Part shown: piece by piece, positions 21,172-33,324 of the stretch
How positions within the stretch are numbered: position 1 is the first letter of the stretch
How the letters are laid out: each line of letters begins with the position of its first letter
NCBI RefSeq assembly: GCF_029784155.1
Contig: NC_073693.1
Span: 117,465,003 to 117,529,002 of the forward strand
Length of the DNA stretch: 64,000 bases
Reading direction: 5' to 3'
Source: Uranotaenia lowii
Taxonomy: Eukaryota; Arthropoda; Insecta; Diptera; Culicidae
Position numbers and translations under genes: made by a program
The notes under the pieces: generated by a model
What the model saw: only the letters and a program-made list of their open reading frames with translations
The model's database searches: none
What the model was told of the DNA's origin: nothing

Positions 21172-22257
21172 CTAAAATTATATTTTAAACAATGAATTTT
21201 TATCTAAATTTACAATATTTAAAATCTTACAAACTACTGGCCTTCGTCTATACTAGTTTGATTAGGGACATTTTGTTTTGATTTTCTTTAACATTTGTAT
21301 GTTAGTGTTTGTGACAATTTTTTGATTACAGAGTCGTAAGCTGTCTTAAAATTACAGGAGTCTATCTGCCTATTGACTACATTGTTGTCAACTCTAATCT
21401 TAATGTAAAAAGTTTCAGCTGTGTTTCTTGCATTATAGCCTTTAGAAAAAGTTATAGGCCAAATATTTATTACTTAAAATTTATACAAAAACAGACTTCT
21501 CAATTTTTTCAACTGACGTTGGATAATTTATCAAATATCCAAAGGTTTTGTTGAAAAACCTTTAAAGTCATCAAAAAATTATGATTTCAGTTAAACATTT
21601 TAAATGTTTCCGTGTATTTTTCACTGTAGATAGCATTATACTTTGATTATCGTTTATTCCTATTTTTTTATATATTCAGGCTTGCCCATAAACCAAATAA
21701 AGAATTCGAGAAATGTTAAAACTGACCGGGATAGCCACATATTTTTTTAAACTTTCCGGATTTTATCCGATTGTTTGAGAATAATGCCTAATTACTGTTC
21801 AGATTTTCCCTTTTTTACATGTATTTAAAAAAATCGTTCAGACCCAGCCATGTGGATACGAGTCGAAGAAAGTATTGTATGCATAATGTTAAAGACTATC
21901 GTTCTTTTTGGCAACTATTTTGATGACATCTAGCAAACATATTAGACATTCATCTAATTCGATATTAAAAAAATCAATTTCAAATAGCTCAACACCTGTT
22001 TTGACATGTTTTGTCCCAGATTTCACTGGAATCCAATCTCTTTTTTTGATAAACGTCCTAGAAGCGACAAATCATCTGATGTCCTTTCAGCAATTGGTGG
22101 CATTTTGAAAATCAAAGAGACCTCTACTTAAAAATGATCTGATACATCTAACTGGAAATAATCGACTTAAAAAGATTAGAGACATGAAGGTAGCAGAAAA
22201 AGAAGATTTGTATTAGAAACAGCAGTAGAAATAGAAGTATTTCAAATTAAAACTCAA
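21172..22257. other. AT-rich sequence, possibly more Penelope remains
   Basis: Follows the ribozyme-like hairpin; no frame with Penelope motifs was recognised. A plus-strand frame at 21908-22108 has no domain. Confidence 0.35.
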
Positions 22258-22372
22258 CATAATATTCGACCGAATATTCGGCCGAATATTCGTTTGGCCG
22301 AATAGTTGCAAAGGTCAATATTCGGCATTCGGCCGTTCGCCGAATACCATTATTCGGTACATCTCTAGTTTA
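22258..22372 (-). mobile_element. hAT-like terminal fragment (CCGAATATTCGG repeats)
   Basis: Contains overlapping palindromes built from CGGCCGAATATTCG and ends TATTCGGTACATCTCTAG; read on the minus strand it starts CTAGAGATGTACCGAATA. This is the usual look of a terminus of non-autonomous hAT elements (C.AGAGATG-type ends with subterminal CCGAATA repeats). The opposite end was not found. Confidence 0.5.
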
Positions 22373-22834
22373 AATGATTTCTTACACATTCTTGATATAA
22401 AATACATTTTTCCTATCTGTTAAGTTTTTTTTTGCCAAGTGAAGAGTTATAAAATAAAATTCTTCAATTTTAGTGAATGCGCAATAATATTGAATAACAC
22501 TAATCTTGTAAAACATACCTAAATCATCAACAGTGTTGATTTAAGTATTGCTATTGCTTTCCCATTGCCATTGGTCATTGTGTTGAATTTTTATGACCTT
22601 TTTGAGAATTGCTATAATCTAGAAGTACCACTATTTCAAAGTGCAAAATAAAAAATGTCATCATGTCAGATGCATGTAGAAAATCATGCTCTTCAAACAA
22701 TTCGCTAATATTTTTCAATTTGTAATCGACATCAACTCTGACACGAGACATTGAAACTGCAACATGAAATCTGAGACCAAATATCTCAATCCTCAGGTTA
22801 GTTATCGCCTGTTTCAAGTCTCAGATTTTAGGTA

Positions 22835-23755
22835 CCGTAAAATGGGATGACATTGATCACCAGGGTAGCTTTGATCAACATGAAATTTTTCCGCATAATC
22901 ATCGATAACTAAGTTTTAAGTTAAAATATCTTTGAAAAATTTCTACGTTTAAAAACTTATATTTTAATTTTCATATTTGGAAAAACTTGGTTTGTTTTTG
23001 AAAATTTCAATGCAAGTTAAAATGTTATTTCAAAATATTGAAATATATATTTTTTCGAAGGTTCGCAAACAAACACCCTCCCTGATGAAATCAAAGCGTC
23101 CAGAAGCAGCAGATTAGCTTATGTAACAGTTCAACATTTTTCCTTAGTAAATGTTTAGTTTTTGTTGTAATGTGAGGTAAGTTTTAAATATTTAAAAAAT
23201 AGGGACGTTTTCCAAGAGTAAACAAATAAGGACAAATGGCGAAACCCTATCAAATATTAAAGTTTGAAGAAAAAAATCAAAGGGAAATAGTGCGAGGGCC
23301 TAGGGAATTGAATAAAGGCAAAAATTCATTGTTTTTTGTAGTTAAAAGTGGTGTGTCCGTAGTTAAAATATTATAAGTAATGCTAAAAAATTAATTTATA
23401 CAGCATCATTGTCCAACTTTCGATTTTTAGTGGTGTCCGGCCTTAACACACGAGCTGCCTTAGTTTATGAATAACTAGCATTTATGAATATTGTGAATGT
23501 TTTTATGATCAAGAAAACTCGTTAAAGCCTTCGAAATATAAACTGATCAATGTTACCCCAAACTTCAAATTCTTTATAAGGACGAAAACGATATTTATTT
23601 CAAATTTAAAGTAGTCTAATAAATATCTGCACCCATTTTTACGTTCATAGAAGTCCAGTACTGGTTTTTAAAATACGAAACATGCCACATTCTCCTTAAC
23701 AGAAAACAATACGAGAAAAATTGAAAAAAGTGATCAGTCTTACCCCGTTTTACGG
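22835..23755. mobile_element. TA-flanked TIR element, 921 bp, pogo-like
   Basis: Ends CCGTAAAATGGGATGACAT (left) and CCGTAAAACGGGGTAAGAC (right, reverse complement), both followed by TGATCAC and both bordered by TA (22833-22834 and 23756-23757). The interior has no long frame. A short plus-strand stretch from about 23236 (MAKPYQILKFEEKNQREIV) faintly resembles the N-terminal psq-type helix-turn-helix of pogo-group transposases. Non-autonomous. Confidence 0.7.
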
Positions 23756-23757
23756 TA

Positions 23758-26700
23758 CACTTTTTCATTTTACAAGTCTTAGATGTCGAGCCAAACGCCA
23801 TTTGTCTTAAATCTCATGTCTTTGGTCTCTTTACTCAGATTAGTTTAGATCAAAGAAGTGCAGGGACTTTTTACATTTTATTGTAATTTTTCTTAACTTC
23901 TCTGAATAACCAACATTTTGTGATAGACTATTTTATCATTCAAAATTTTTTTCTGTCTTTTTTATTTTTTTTTTTAAATTATTGAATGTAGACAAGATTT
24001 TTTGTGCCTTTATTTGCGAGATTTTCAGCTATATGGTAGACAAAATTTAGAGGTAAAAATATGTTTGAAAATTGTTTATTTTGCATGGAAGCCTCAGGAG
24101 TCTGAAACTATTATCGATACCGTTCTCGGACAAAGGCTATTTTTATAGCTTAAGAGAAGTGTTCTCTCATTTTTTCTGCTTTTATGCATTGGACAAGATT
24201 TGAAGACAAACTTAAAAAAAACTTTGATTTTTAAACTTTTACATGGAAAACAATATGGACTGTAAATAGCCTGTGGAGCTTTATTGATTTTCGACAATTG
24301 GTAAATTCCCTTGAATAAAGGATAAGCTTTCTTGGAATAAAAAAAAAACGATATTTATCTTTTACGTCATGAGAATGATTCTAGTTATGATGAAAACAGA
24401 TAAGTGGGATCAAGTCACCCCATTCTCTTCAATCTATAAATGCCACAAATTTTGTTTTTTCCAGTGGTGGTCTCCAAATGCAGTAGAACTTTGAGGTTCA
24501 CCGAAATTGTTTCACCGCTAAAACACATTTGGAAATTCTTACTACGGCCTATTCCTAAACTTACATCACATCCATAAAGAGAGACAGGTCAACTACTTTA
24601 TTTGTGTCGTCTTAATAAGCAACCAGCATATGGATGCACTTCTCCTCTTGGAGTTTTCCCTTCTTCTTTACTGCCACTCCGACAAGGCTGCAACAACCTG
24701 TGTCATCCTAACTAGTTAGAAAACCTTTCGGCCTTCTCGTTAGCAGAGGGGACATTATTTGCACCACTCTGCACACCACATACAAACAGTAACACAAATA
24801 CTCCGACATTCCAGAGCAGAGGTCGTTTGTGTTTGGGCTCGCCATAAATAGCTCTGGCCGAGTTTGGGAGCTCATTAACAATGCATTAAATTTTATCAAA
24901 ATATTATGATTGTGCAACGAACGTGTGCCTTCTTCTACGTTTTTAGGGGATAAGACCGGCCAAGGGGTGGAATAATTTATGCCCTTTGTCGACTTGCCGC
25001 AACCTTCGAGATATGCGCTTTTCCTAGAAGGATAGGGAAGGTCTCATATAGTTCCGAAAGAGTTCATTCTGGCTGTCTGCATTCTTCTTCCAGAAGTGCT
25101 CCATGGCTGATGAGAAAATGGCTGCAACTTCTAACAAGAGGACAGTCTCGGTTGGCTCGGTCGTCCACAGCTGAAGTCTTTCTGAACTGAGCTTTGTTTG
25201 CTTTGGAACAATAATGGTAGAATTATGCAAAGCATTGACCATGAGGAGGATAGTTTCTTAGGAATCCTGCACCTGGTTTCTATTACTTGATGATTTTCGA
25301 GGACTTAAAGAGTTAGATGCTTCCAAGATTAAAGTATCCAAAAGGTGAACTTGCTTGCCATTTAGAGGATTGCGTTTCCTTCAGTGATATTTCAATTTTA
25401 CTTTACACAAGTGAAACTCGTAGAACAAATTGTAGACTTTCTCAAGTTGAAAGATTAACATCACTTTAAGCATGTCGGAATTTATCAGTATCATTTCAAT
25501 CACACCGGCACTCAAAAAGATTTGCTAAGAAAAACTTGTGCTACGTGAAACCTGTGCAAAGATCCACAAACGTACAGACATCCGAAGAGGAAGATAAGAT
25601 GAGCCCAAGGCAATTTTACATAATTTATTATACACCATTTGTGAAATATGTGAGAACGGATAGATCGTATGTATTCGGTTCCGTTTCCGCCGAGCGCAGT
25701 CCTGGGGGAAGGATTTTTGCCACCGTGAGGAGTTTCTTAGTCACACCGGTTCCGACCCAGCTAACACGTTCCATTCTTAACCTTCCTTCCCCACCCACAC
25801 TTGTAAAATTTGACGGCAGCCGGAAAGGATTGCCAACTCAAAGCCATTCTCGAAGTAGAAACAACGAACATGATTTCGTCTGTCTGGCTGCGCTTTGACT
25901 ATGTATATACCCCTAAGAGGTCCTAATGGGCATTTTCGGCAAAACACGGATCCATCATCTATCATAAGGAGCGTGGTCGGTCGGTTCGGCCGTTTTGCTG
26001 TTTTTAGGAATAGTTTAGTTCCAACTGATTCCCGTAGACAAGCAGCAGTCACAGTCAGCTTTTCCTCTAATGACAGATGATAGCTGCTACGTGAGATACT
26101 GATAAGCATCCAGTCATTAATTCTTTACTAGAACGTAGATTGGATTGAATGGATACATTTAATCAATTGAAGAGTGTGTTTTTTATATAGCAGCATCTTT
26201 AATTGAGCCAATTCCTTTCATATTTTTCTTATCGCGGCCGAAATGAAGATTGCATTCTTAGCATTTTGTGATTCCGCTCATAAACAGAACTAAACCAAAA
26301 TAGCACCACCCTATTTGAAAATATGAACGACTGTATACACTAGTAACTACACTGAAAAAACTTTTCACCTGAACGCTACTTGAAAATGTACATAGATTTT
26401 TGCCACTTTGAAAATCAAGTGAAATCTACGTAAATTTCAGGTAGCCAACAGAACTCGCACAGCAAGTAGAATTTACGTGAATTTTATATGATGCGTTGGA
26501 GTGTACGTGAAAATAACATAGAAAGAAAAATTGAGTCTCACCTAGAAGAATCAACTGTTAGCGTTAAAGGAGTAATAATTGAAACTTTATTGTGTGCTTG
26601 CTCATATCAATATTTAATAGCTTTGATTCCATTTGAACATTCTGTGCGAAAAAAATTGCCAATAAGTACAACAATATGTTTTTTAAAACGAAGCTTCAGA

Positions 26701-27315
26701 TCTTGAACAAGAGTTACAAAATTATCAAACAAGATAAACAAAAAGCGAAAAAAACTTCAAAAATTACCTCGGCGCTTAAAAAGTAGATTTTTTATTGAAT
26801 TTATTTTTAATCGAATGTTATGAAACACAATTATTTACAATAAATATTTTCCAAGTTCTTACGGTAGAAAATAATATTTATTATTTTTATTCTTTGTTTT
26901 TTAAAATTTATTCCATTTTTAAAATTTTTTTAACTTCACAAGATTCTTTTTTTTAACGATCTTTTTTACACAGTTTAACCTATTTTAAACGATCTTTCAA
27001 ACGATTTTCTCGAAATAAAACGATTTTTGGACATGTCAAAAACAGGTTCTAGACATTCCGATTTTTTTCCAAACCACTCTTGGATCTTTTAAAGCACCTT
27101 AACAAACGATTATATTTAACGTGTGTTGAGATTATTGGCATCTTCGATTTGTATCAATATGCAGGTCTGTTTTTTTTCTGATCGATTGAAACAAAATAAC
27201 GAATATTTACGCTCTCTGGAGCTACAACTATAAATATAACAGCTTATATTCCAACTTCTCCAGTTTCTCATGAGTAAGTTCTTGTTGAATTGATTAACGC
27301 ATCCAGTGGCTGAGA
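23758..27315. other. mixed unique sequence, no gene assigned
   Basis: Intermediate-GC blocks at 24400-25300 and 25500-26110 contain frames on both strands (25536-25898 plus, 25777-26109 minus) without recognisable domains. A sequence ACACTGAAAAAACTTTTCAC at 26349 resembles one end of a CACTGAAAAAA-type MITE, but no partner end was found. Most likely host intergenic or intronic DNA. Confidence 0.35.
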
Positions 27316-27508
27316 GGCTTGTGATAAAGCTCAGTTGTCAAGTCTGTTGTCACCTGAGCCGATGTCCGCGAGTTCGAGCCCAAGAGTGAACACCGAACAC
27401 AGTTGTACCGGATAATTTTTCAATAACGATCCGCCAACTGCAACGTTGATAAAGTCGCGAATGCTTTAAATATGGTAAAACGACAATAATCGAAACAAAA
27501 AAACCAGT
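27316..27508 (+). mobile_element. tRNA-derived SINE, family 2 copy 1
   Basis: The tRNA-like head has A-box-like AAGCTCAGTTGTCAAG and B-box GAGTTCGAGCCC, followed by a body of about 110 bp and a terminal ATCGAAACAAAAAAA. It is about 90% identical to 40039-40232. The B-box is close to consensus. The extended, repeated body shows it is a SINE and not a tRNA gene. Confidence 0.8.
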
Positions 27509-29299
27509 GTCTGATTTTGAGAACGCAATATGAAAAATGGAACTTTCTCTGACAGCATCAGTTACTCTCTGGAGCCACGAGTTTCGCACTTCATCGCTTG
27601 AAGGCACCTCGATTGTTCGCATTTTTCATCATGCGTTGAAATATGTTGATTGAAAACGACCTTCACTACTCTTGAATAAATTTTGAAGCACTCGCAACGT
27701 TGCGAAACGAATGCGAAAGCCATTACAGCTTCTCTCGATGTGTGTTATGTTCCTCGATGATCGCCTTAAAACTTTTGCTCAGTAAGTGGCATTTTGATAG
27801 ACTACCTTTCTTCGGTTGAACCACAGCTAGAAATTCTTAATCTGCAAGATTCCGCTACGTCCCATGTGTCACAAATCTTTCAAAGTAAAAAACCACCAGA
27901 AGTCGATCGACGTTAAGCCAGCGTTTGTAATTTCAATGCATTCGAAGTAGATGCACGGACGTTCTAATTTTCACTCAGCATTCTAATCGATCACACAGAT
28001 CGGTCATCTGAAATGCAAATGTGGAAAATGGAAATCTCTATGAAATTATAGGATTTGTATTTTACGATATTCATTGAATAAAACGATGCAATCAACGATG
28101 CACTGCTTTGACAAAATAGAAGGACTGATTAAAAAAAATTAAAATTTCTCGACGAAATTGACTTTTCTAGTAAGAACTTTTCCCAAGGGGTGATGCTGAT
28201 GTGCATGTCATAGCTGAATTGTTTGAAGCATGCTGAGAGTTACTTATATTGATTTTAATATGTTTGATTGAATGTAAGCTTATGTTATTCGTTTCAATAA
28301 AGGTTATGTTTCATTTTCACACCAATTTCAATCTCGATTTAATGCATATCAACCTAATTTTGAAGCATTAAAACTATCAACTAACTCATTCCAAAACGTA
28401 TCATAAAGGAATGCTAATCGCGGCTTGAATTCCAATAACTTATCCAAACATGCTAAACCTCAGTTATGAAGCATTTTTTTTTCTCTCATTCCAAAGAGAT
28501 TCATTCCGGACAAAAGGAACAATGCAGCGCCCAGTTTCCATCGTATGTCATCTTCTGTTGAATGAGATGGCATTTTGTAATGGAAATCACCACAGACACA
28601 CACACACACATACACATTTACACACTAACAAACGTTGACATACACCAGGGGTTTTATAATGGAATGGAATCAACAAGAAAGCTGATTGTTGATGGTGAAG
28701 AAAGCATGGGGAAGGGTGGAAGTTTCCATTCTCATTTGTTCCACCGACGACGACGACGAGGACGATTTTTCCTTGGTTGTTTTCCATCTTCCCAGATGTC
28801 TTCTTCCGGAATTTGTAACCCCTTGGGGAGGAAGGAAACATCAAGTCAACAATGCACAGCTGACGGTAGAAAAAAGAAGTCATAATGTACAAGCAAAAAA
28901 AAGAGAGTTCGGTTAAAAAAAAACCAACGTCTTTGTCGCATTGCTTTCCATACTCACAGATAGCAATCATTTTCAGAGCAAAAAAAAAAAAAATACGGCG
29001 AAGTTCTCCACATTTCGAAGAAAAGTATGAGCAAATTTATTTTAATAAAAGGAACAAAGAAATGATAAGCTCTCATTTGGAGTTCGTTGCAGAACCACAC
29101 AGATAAGGTGAGTTCATGACCGACTACAATGTGGGTGGATGTTAGTGTGTTTTGTTGTTTAAATTTACCGAGGTAACTCGGAGATGAAAAATGAGATTAC
29201 CTTTATGATATACTCATGTTTTCGGTAATTGCAGACTTTCTAATGTTTTTATACAGTTATTGTAAAGACAATAACCCAATTATCAACGATTAAGTCATT
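27509..29299. other. unique sequence, no gene assigned
   Basis: Contains short open frames on both strands at 28562-29106 with Ser/Lys/His-rich low-complexity translation and a short CA run (28597-28612). No domain. A GAC-rich block lies at 28746-28765. Probably host non-coding. Confidence 0.35.
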
Positions 29300-29660
29300 C
29301 TTCAAAAGGTGGTTTCTAACCTTCCAAGGCTTCAAATGGGGATTCAACAATCTGGAAGGAATGACAAACATAACTCCGGTCCTCACTCGCTCCTACCTCA
29401 CACCTCCACGAGTCATATGATCACAAATGACAGCCAGCTAAAAGTGTATACCCAATTGGCGGCGCAGCCCGGGCAATGTTGTCAACCCGAAAATAGCCAA
29501 GTAAGGAGATGCCCCAACCCTAAGCCACCGTGAAGATAGGATGTATGGCTGGAGGGAATCTCAGTCGATATCGGAACATATGGGGCACCAGGGCGCACCC
29601 AATAGTATACAGCGCTTACTGTGTTAAAGCAAGGCAGTGACACAACGGACCGTTTCTTCC
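29300..29660. other. GC-richer sequence next to the R1-like element
   Basis: Composition is like that of mosquito LINE UTRs (AAGCAAGGCAGTGACACAAC, GGCGCAGCCCGGGCAATG). The T-run at 29661-29669 is where the minus-strand LINE to its right appears to end in poly(A). It may be another LINE fragment; no frame identifies it. Confidence 0.35.
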
Positions 29661-29934
29661 CTTTTTTTTAATTGGTAACCACAGGTGGTAAATCCCGGTT
29701 TACGGATTGTATTCCAAGGCACGGCGAGCCACCGCGTCCCCCCAGTTTGCTACTCTGGGTCCATGGGTACAATGGGAAGACTCATGATATACTCCGTGTA
29801 TACCCCCTACTCCCTAAACTCCACCTGGGGCCGCAGACCTGGTTCCCACCTCGAACTGTTTAGTACACTATGCTTCAATAGTGGGAGGTCTATTCGCGCT
29901 AGTGCGCTCCAAGGCAATACTCATTAACGAGACC

Positions 29935-31285
29935 ACTTTCAGCAAAACCTCTCATCCTTACGACTCGACGCCTGAACTCTCCTCTAACGACTTGAGAACC
30001 GACATCTCCTCGCAATGACTCGAGATTCCCACACAAACCTCTCCTCTTCGCAACTTGGGGCCTGATCTCTCCTCTAACGACTTGAGATCCGACCCCTCCT
30101 CGCATCGACTCGAGGTTTACCTCTCCTCTGCATGATTTAAGGCCCGATCTCTCCTCTAACGACTTGAAATCTGACCTCTCTTCGTAATGACTCGAGGTGA
30201 CCACTTGTACCCCTCCTCTTGTTGGTAAGGGGCCTGGTCCCTCCTCTTACGACTCGAGCCACGACCCCTTATCATAAAGACTCGGGGTTTACCACGCAAA
30301 CCTCTCTGCCTGAAGGTTTGAGGCCTGACCTCTCCTCTAACGACTCGAGGACCGACCTCTTATCTTCAGGGTTCGAGGTTTGCCACCTTGCCCGTCGTGT
30401 GCCTGATCGAGAGCAGCTTATCCTAGACTCGCGCCTGTCACGGCACACGCGCGGGACTTAACGCAACGACTCGGATGATTCCCGACGAAGACGTCATCCT
30501 ACACCGACTCGAATGGCTCGCCCGGCGTCGAGAGCCACTCTACCCGTGGGTATTCCCCGAACGTGGAATAACCCTTTCCCAACGATTTCCACTGCGAAGA
30601 AGGTCATGTCTTATCCCTGCAGCTTCTGTCGTTGAGAACCGTTCTACTCGGATACTCCCCGAAGGTGGAGCATCCTACTCACGAACGCGGCGCACCCACG
30701 GCATCCGCTACGCAGAAGGTATTGTCTTATCTTTGTAACTTCAAACCGTGGGGTCGGACGCACTCTGCTCGACAGCCCCCCGTCGATGGGGTCAGTCTAC
30801 TCCGACCGTTGTCCGGTCTTCTTTATCCCCCTTGGTTGGCAACCCTAGGATTTTTGACCCGCGGATTTTCCTGCCCGTTGTGTGCCAAATCGAGAGCAGC
30901 TTATCCTAGACTCGCGCCTGTCACGGCACACATTCGGGACTTGGAACGCTACGACTCGGATGTTTCCCGACGGTGACGACATCCTACGCCCGGCGTCGAG
31001 AGCCTCTCTACCCGTGGGTATCCAGCGACAGTGGTTAACCCTCTTTCCTCGAGATCCGCTACGAGGAAGGTAAAGTCTTATCCCCGCAGTTTCCTTCTTA
31101 GGAAGCGGAACTACTCGGATACCCCCTGACGTTGGGGTATCCTACACACGTTCGCGGCGCACCCCTGACCTCTGCTACGCAGAAGATGTTGCCTTATCTT
31201 TGTAGCTTCGATCAAGGGATCGGACGCACACTACTCAGATGCTCCCCGCCGATGGAGTCATCCTACACCGTTCGCGGACTGCCGT
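29935..31285. repeat. GC-rich tandem arrays in the R1-like 3' region
   Basis: Two array types. From 29935 to 30375 a unit of about 50-60 bp is repeated (CCTCTCCTCTAACGACTTGA then GACTCGAGG). From 30388 to 31285 larger modules recur: TGATCGAGAGCAGCTTATCC to the next conserved block is duplicated at 30398 and 30887 (485 bp apart), and a smaller motif GGATNNTCCCCGANGNTGGA...CATCCTAC occurs at least five times. Open frames here (30219-31659) are by-products of repeat periodicity and high GC. Confidence 0.75.
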
Positions 31286-32055
31286 TGGTTCCAGCTCCTC
31301 TGCAGGGTAGTCATGATCCGGGTGAACCCATCACTGACCGTATGCCAAGTGTTGGAATCCGCACAAATCCTCTGTACAACGTTATCTGCTGTCGTGTCAG
31401 GCCCACAGGCGGCATATATGGAAGAACGTACCGCCGCAAACCTCGGACAGACAAACACCACATGTTCGGGTGTCTCCTCTTCATCACCATAATCTGGGCA
31501 ATATGGCGAAGCCACATGTCCAAACCGGTAGTGGTACTTCATGAAGCATCCATGACCAGTCAGGAATTGCGTCATATAGAAGTCCACTTCACCGTGCCTT
31601 CTTCCGATCCAGCTCCCGATGTGCGGGATCAGACGATGGGTCCACCTTCCTCTCGTTGAGCTGTCCCACAGCTGCTGCCAGTTGGACATCAAGTCCTCAT
31701 TGGCGAGATCTCGAACGTTGGGCGTGTCTTTGTTGTCGTAGCAATAGACATCCTCCTCAAGCAAAACCTAGATGGGCATAACACCCGCTACTACACAGGC
31801 GGCTTCGGACGACATGGTCCGGTATCCGCTGATAACCCGCAGGTTCATCAGCCGCTGAACGCTGCTAAGTCGCTGCAGATTACAGCTTCCTCCCAAGGCC
31901 TGCCTCCAGGCCGTTGCTCCGTACCGCAAGATCGATGTGGTCACACTTGCCAGGATCCGCCTTTTGCTGCTTTGGATGGCCGAGGAGTTCGGCATCATCC
32001 GTGTGAGTACGGCCGTGGCCATTGCCGCTCTTCCGTTTCTTCCCTAGCTAATCGT
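31258..32055 (-). pseudogene. R1-clade LINE ORF2, C-terminal part, one nonsense codon
   Basis: Two open stretches (32022-31768 and 31764-31258) are in the same frame, separated by one TAG at 31768-31770. The first has the post-RT segment with SKRRILASVTTSILRYGATA and a following AACVVAGVMPI. The second has the conserved RGRWTHRLIPHIGSWIGRRH, HGEVDFYMTQFLTGHGCF and an FGHVASPYC...EETPEHVVFVCPRF zinc-knuckle-like block (Cys and His preserved), diagnostic for R1-clade ends. The endonuclease and RT core are absent. A single stop suggests relatively recent decay. It lies antisense to several GC-rich open frames that are not genes. Confidence 0.85.
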
Positions 32056-32056
32056 G

Positions 32057-32521
32057 TTTGTATGTATGTATGTTGGTTATCCACCATGGGGGCACGGATT
32101 CACCGCAGTTTCTGCCTAAGTATGTGTTCACGTGCATTCTTTAGATTTTGGGAGTTCGACAAATCTCTAATGCAGAGCGTACACCCATACCCGGACCCCA
32201 TGGCTTCGTGTGAACTTTTATGAAGTGAATGTATTGCGTGTGATTGTGTAGGTGTATTTTGGAAGAACGAGTCTATCAGAAGGGCTAGTTTACTTACAGG
32301 TATTCCGGCATCCGTGTATATACCTGGCCAGCTGGCAACTGATTGAACATTCTTATTATATAGTCAGTTATATGAGGAAACACATCTTACCTGTCGGTCA
32401 CTTATGGGATTCAAACCCAAAAGTTTTCTTGCCGACACCGGGAATCGAACTCAGTACGCCTGGCATACCAAAACCAGACTCGCGCCAGCCTATCCGCTAA
32501 CCACATCGGCGCTTGATCATC
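32057..32521 (-). mobile_element. tRNA-headed SINE with a 19-bp target duplication
   Basis: Read on the minus strand, a tRNA-like head starts near 32512: GCGCCGATGTGGTTAGCGGA (A-box) and GAGTTCGATTCCCGG (B-box). The tail toward 32057 ends in a CATA microsatellite (CATACATACATACAAACA). The 19-mer TCTTCCCTAGCTAATCGTG lies at 32038-32056 and again at 32522-32540, a perfect target-site duplication. Two pol III boxes are intact, so this copy may be young. The frame at 32252-32500 on the other strand is spurious. Confidence 0.85.
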
Positions 32522-32612
32522 TCTTCCCTAGCTAATCGTGGGACTTAAAAATAACACAAATCAACCAAAAACCAATAATACGAGTGCCGATTGCTCGTCT
32601 CAGCCGGAAACC

Positions 32613-33200
32613 ATGGATACGAACGAAAGTGAACTCGTAGCACAGCTCTCAAACGAGTCTTCCACAGGAGTGCCATCCATTTCCTCCTCCGCTTTAGATT
32701 CTCCCGCGGAAGGAGATAATGAGAATAATGACGATGGGGTTAATGTCACCATCAAGGAGATACAAACGCCGATCAAACCGAAACACTTTGATACACGGCA
32801 ACTCAGTGGTGCGGCGAAGAGACGGCTAAGAACGCTCATCACAAAAATCGCGCATATGAAGAGGCAATTCGCCTAGTAACCACTGCGAAATCTACACCCC
32901 CTGCAAAAAGTGCAAAAAGGACCCGCAGTGGGGAAAAGGATGCTTAATGTAGTGCGGAAAAATCGAAGGCAAAAAGAACTTTGGGCCAATCGCCCCAACA
33001 AAACGAAATAACCCGAAAGAGCAAAACCAAACACGGACACAAAACAACAAGTCTAATGGACGATCTCATGGGGCCCACCAACCAGTGAGATCGGGAGAAA
33101 ACAAAAAAAGGTCTTCTTACAAAGAAGTAGCCAGTTCTGTTAGGGTAGGCATACTCGCTAAAAACTACCCAGTCACACAATTAACGACGGAACAACCCAA
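32613..33200 (+). pseudogene. LINE ORF1 (gag-like) N-terminal region, frameshifted
   Basis: An ATG with good context (AAACCATGG) at 32613 starts an acidic, Ser-rich protein. From about residue 65 it has LSGAAKRRLRTL, and after a frameshift near 32856 it continues EEAIRLVTT and AKSAKRTRSGEKD. This order is typical of ORF1 proteins of LOA/jockey-related mosquito LINEs. A later stretch (33115-33195) gives SYKEVASSVRVGILAKNYPV, the next conserved block of such ORF1 proteins. Stops between these blocks show that it is decayed. The mariner element at 33212 cuts it off. Confidence 0.65.
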
Positions 33201-33324
33201 AATTATAGAGGGTCCGGCAATTGAAGGGCTACATTGAAATTAACATATAAATTGATCAAAACAACAATTTTTTTTATTTCAAATTCATTGAATTTCTCTT
33301 GAAAACAAATTACTTTTTCAAAAT

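Larger units (their letters stand above)
29661..32055 (-). mobile_element. R1-clade non-LTR retrotransposon, 3' half
   Basis: On the minus strand: ORF2 C-terminus (32055-31258), a long GC-rich 3' region (31257-29670) containing tandem arrays, and an A-run ending near 29661. The 5' end is cut at about 32055, where the next feature on the plus strand is a LINE ORF1 in the opposite direction. The SINE at 32057-32521 was inserted at this border later, as its 19-bp target duplication shows. Confidence 0.7.

Noticed and set aside
25536..26109. Possible host exon (frames of 110-120 codons on both strands)
   Set aside because: GC is slightly raised, but neither strand shows a domain or well-placed splice sites; it is left as unassigned sequence.
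26349..26475. CACTGAAAAAA-type MITE
   Set aside because: Only one end is visible and no inverted partner or target duplication could be found.
28562..28970. Open frames of 107-127 codons on opposite strands
   Set aside because: They overlap a CA run and a GAC-rich run, their composition is biased, and no motif is visible.
30219..31659. Overlapping plus-strand frames of 63-175 codons
   Set aside because: They arise from GC-rich tandem modules, and the last is antisense to the R1-clade ORF2, which has clear motifs.
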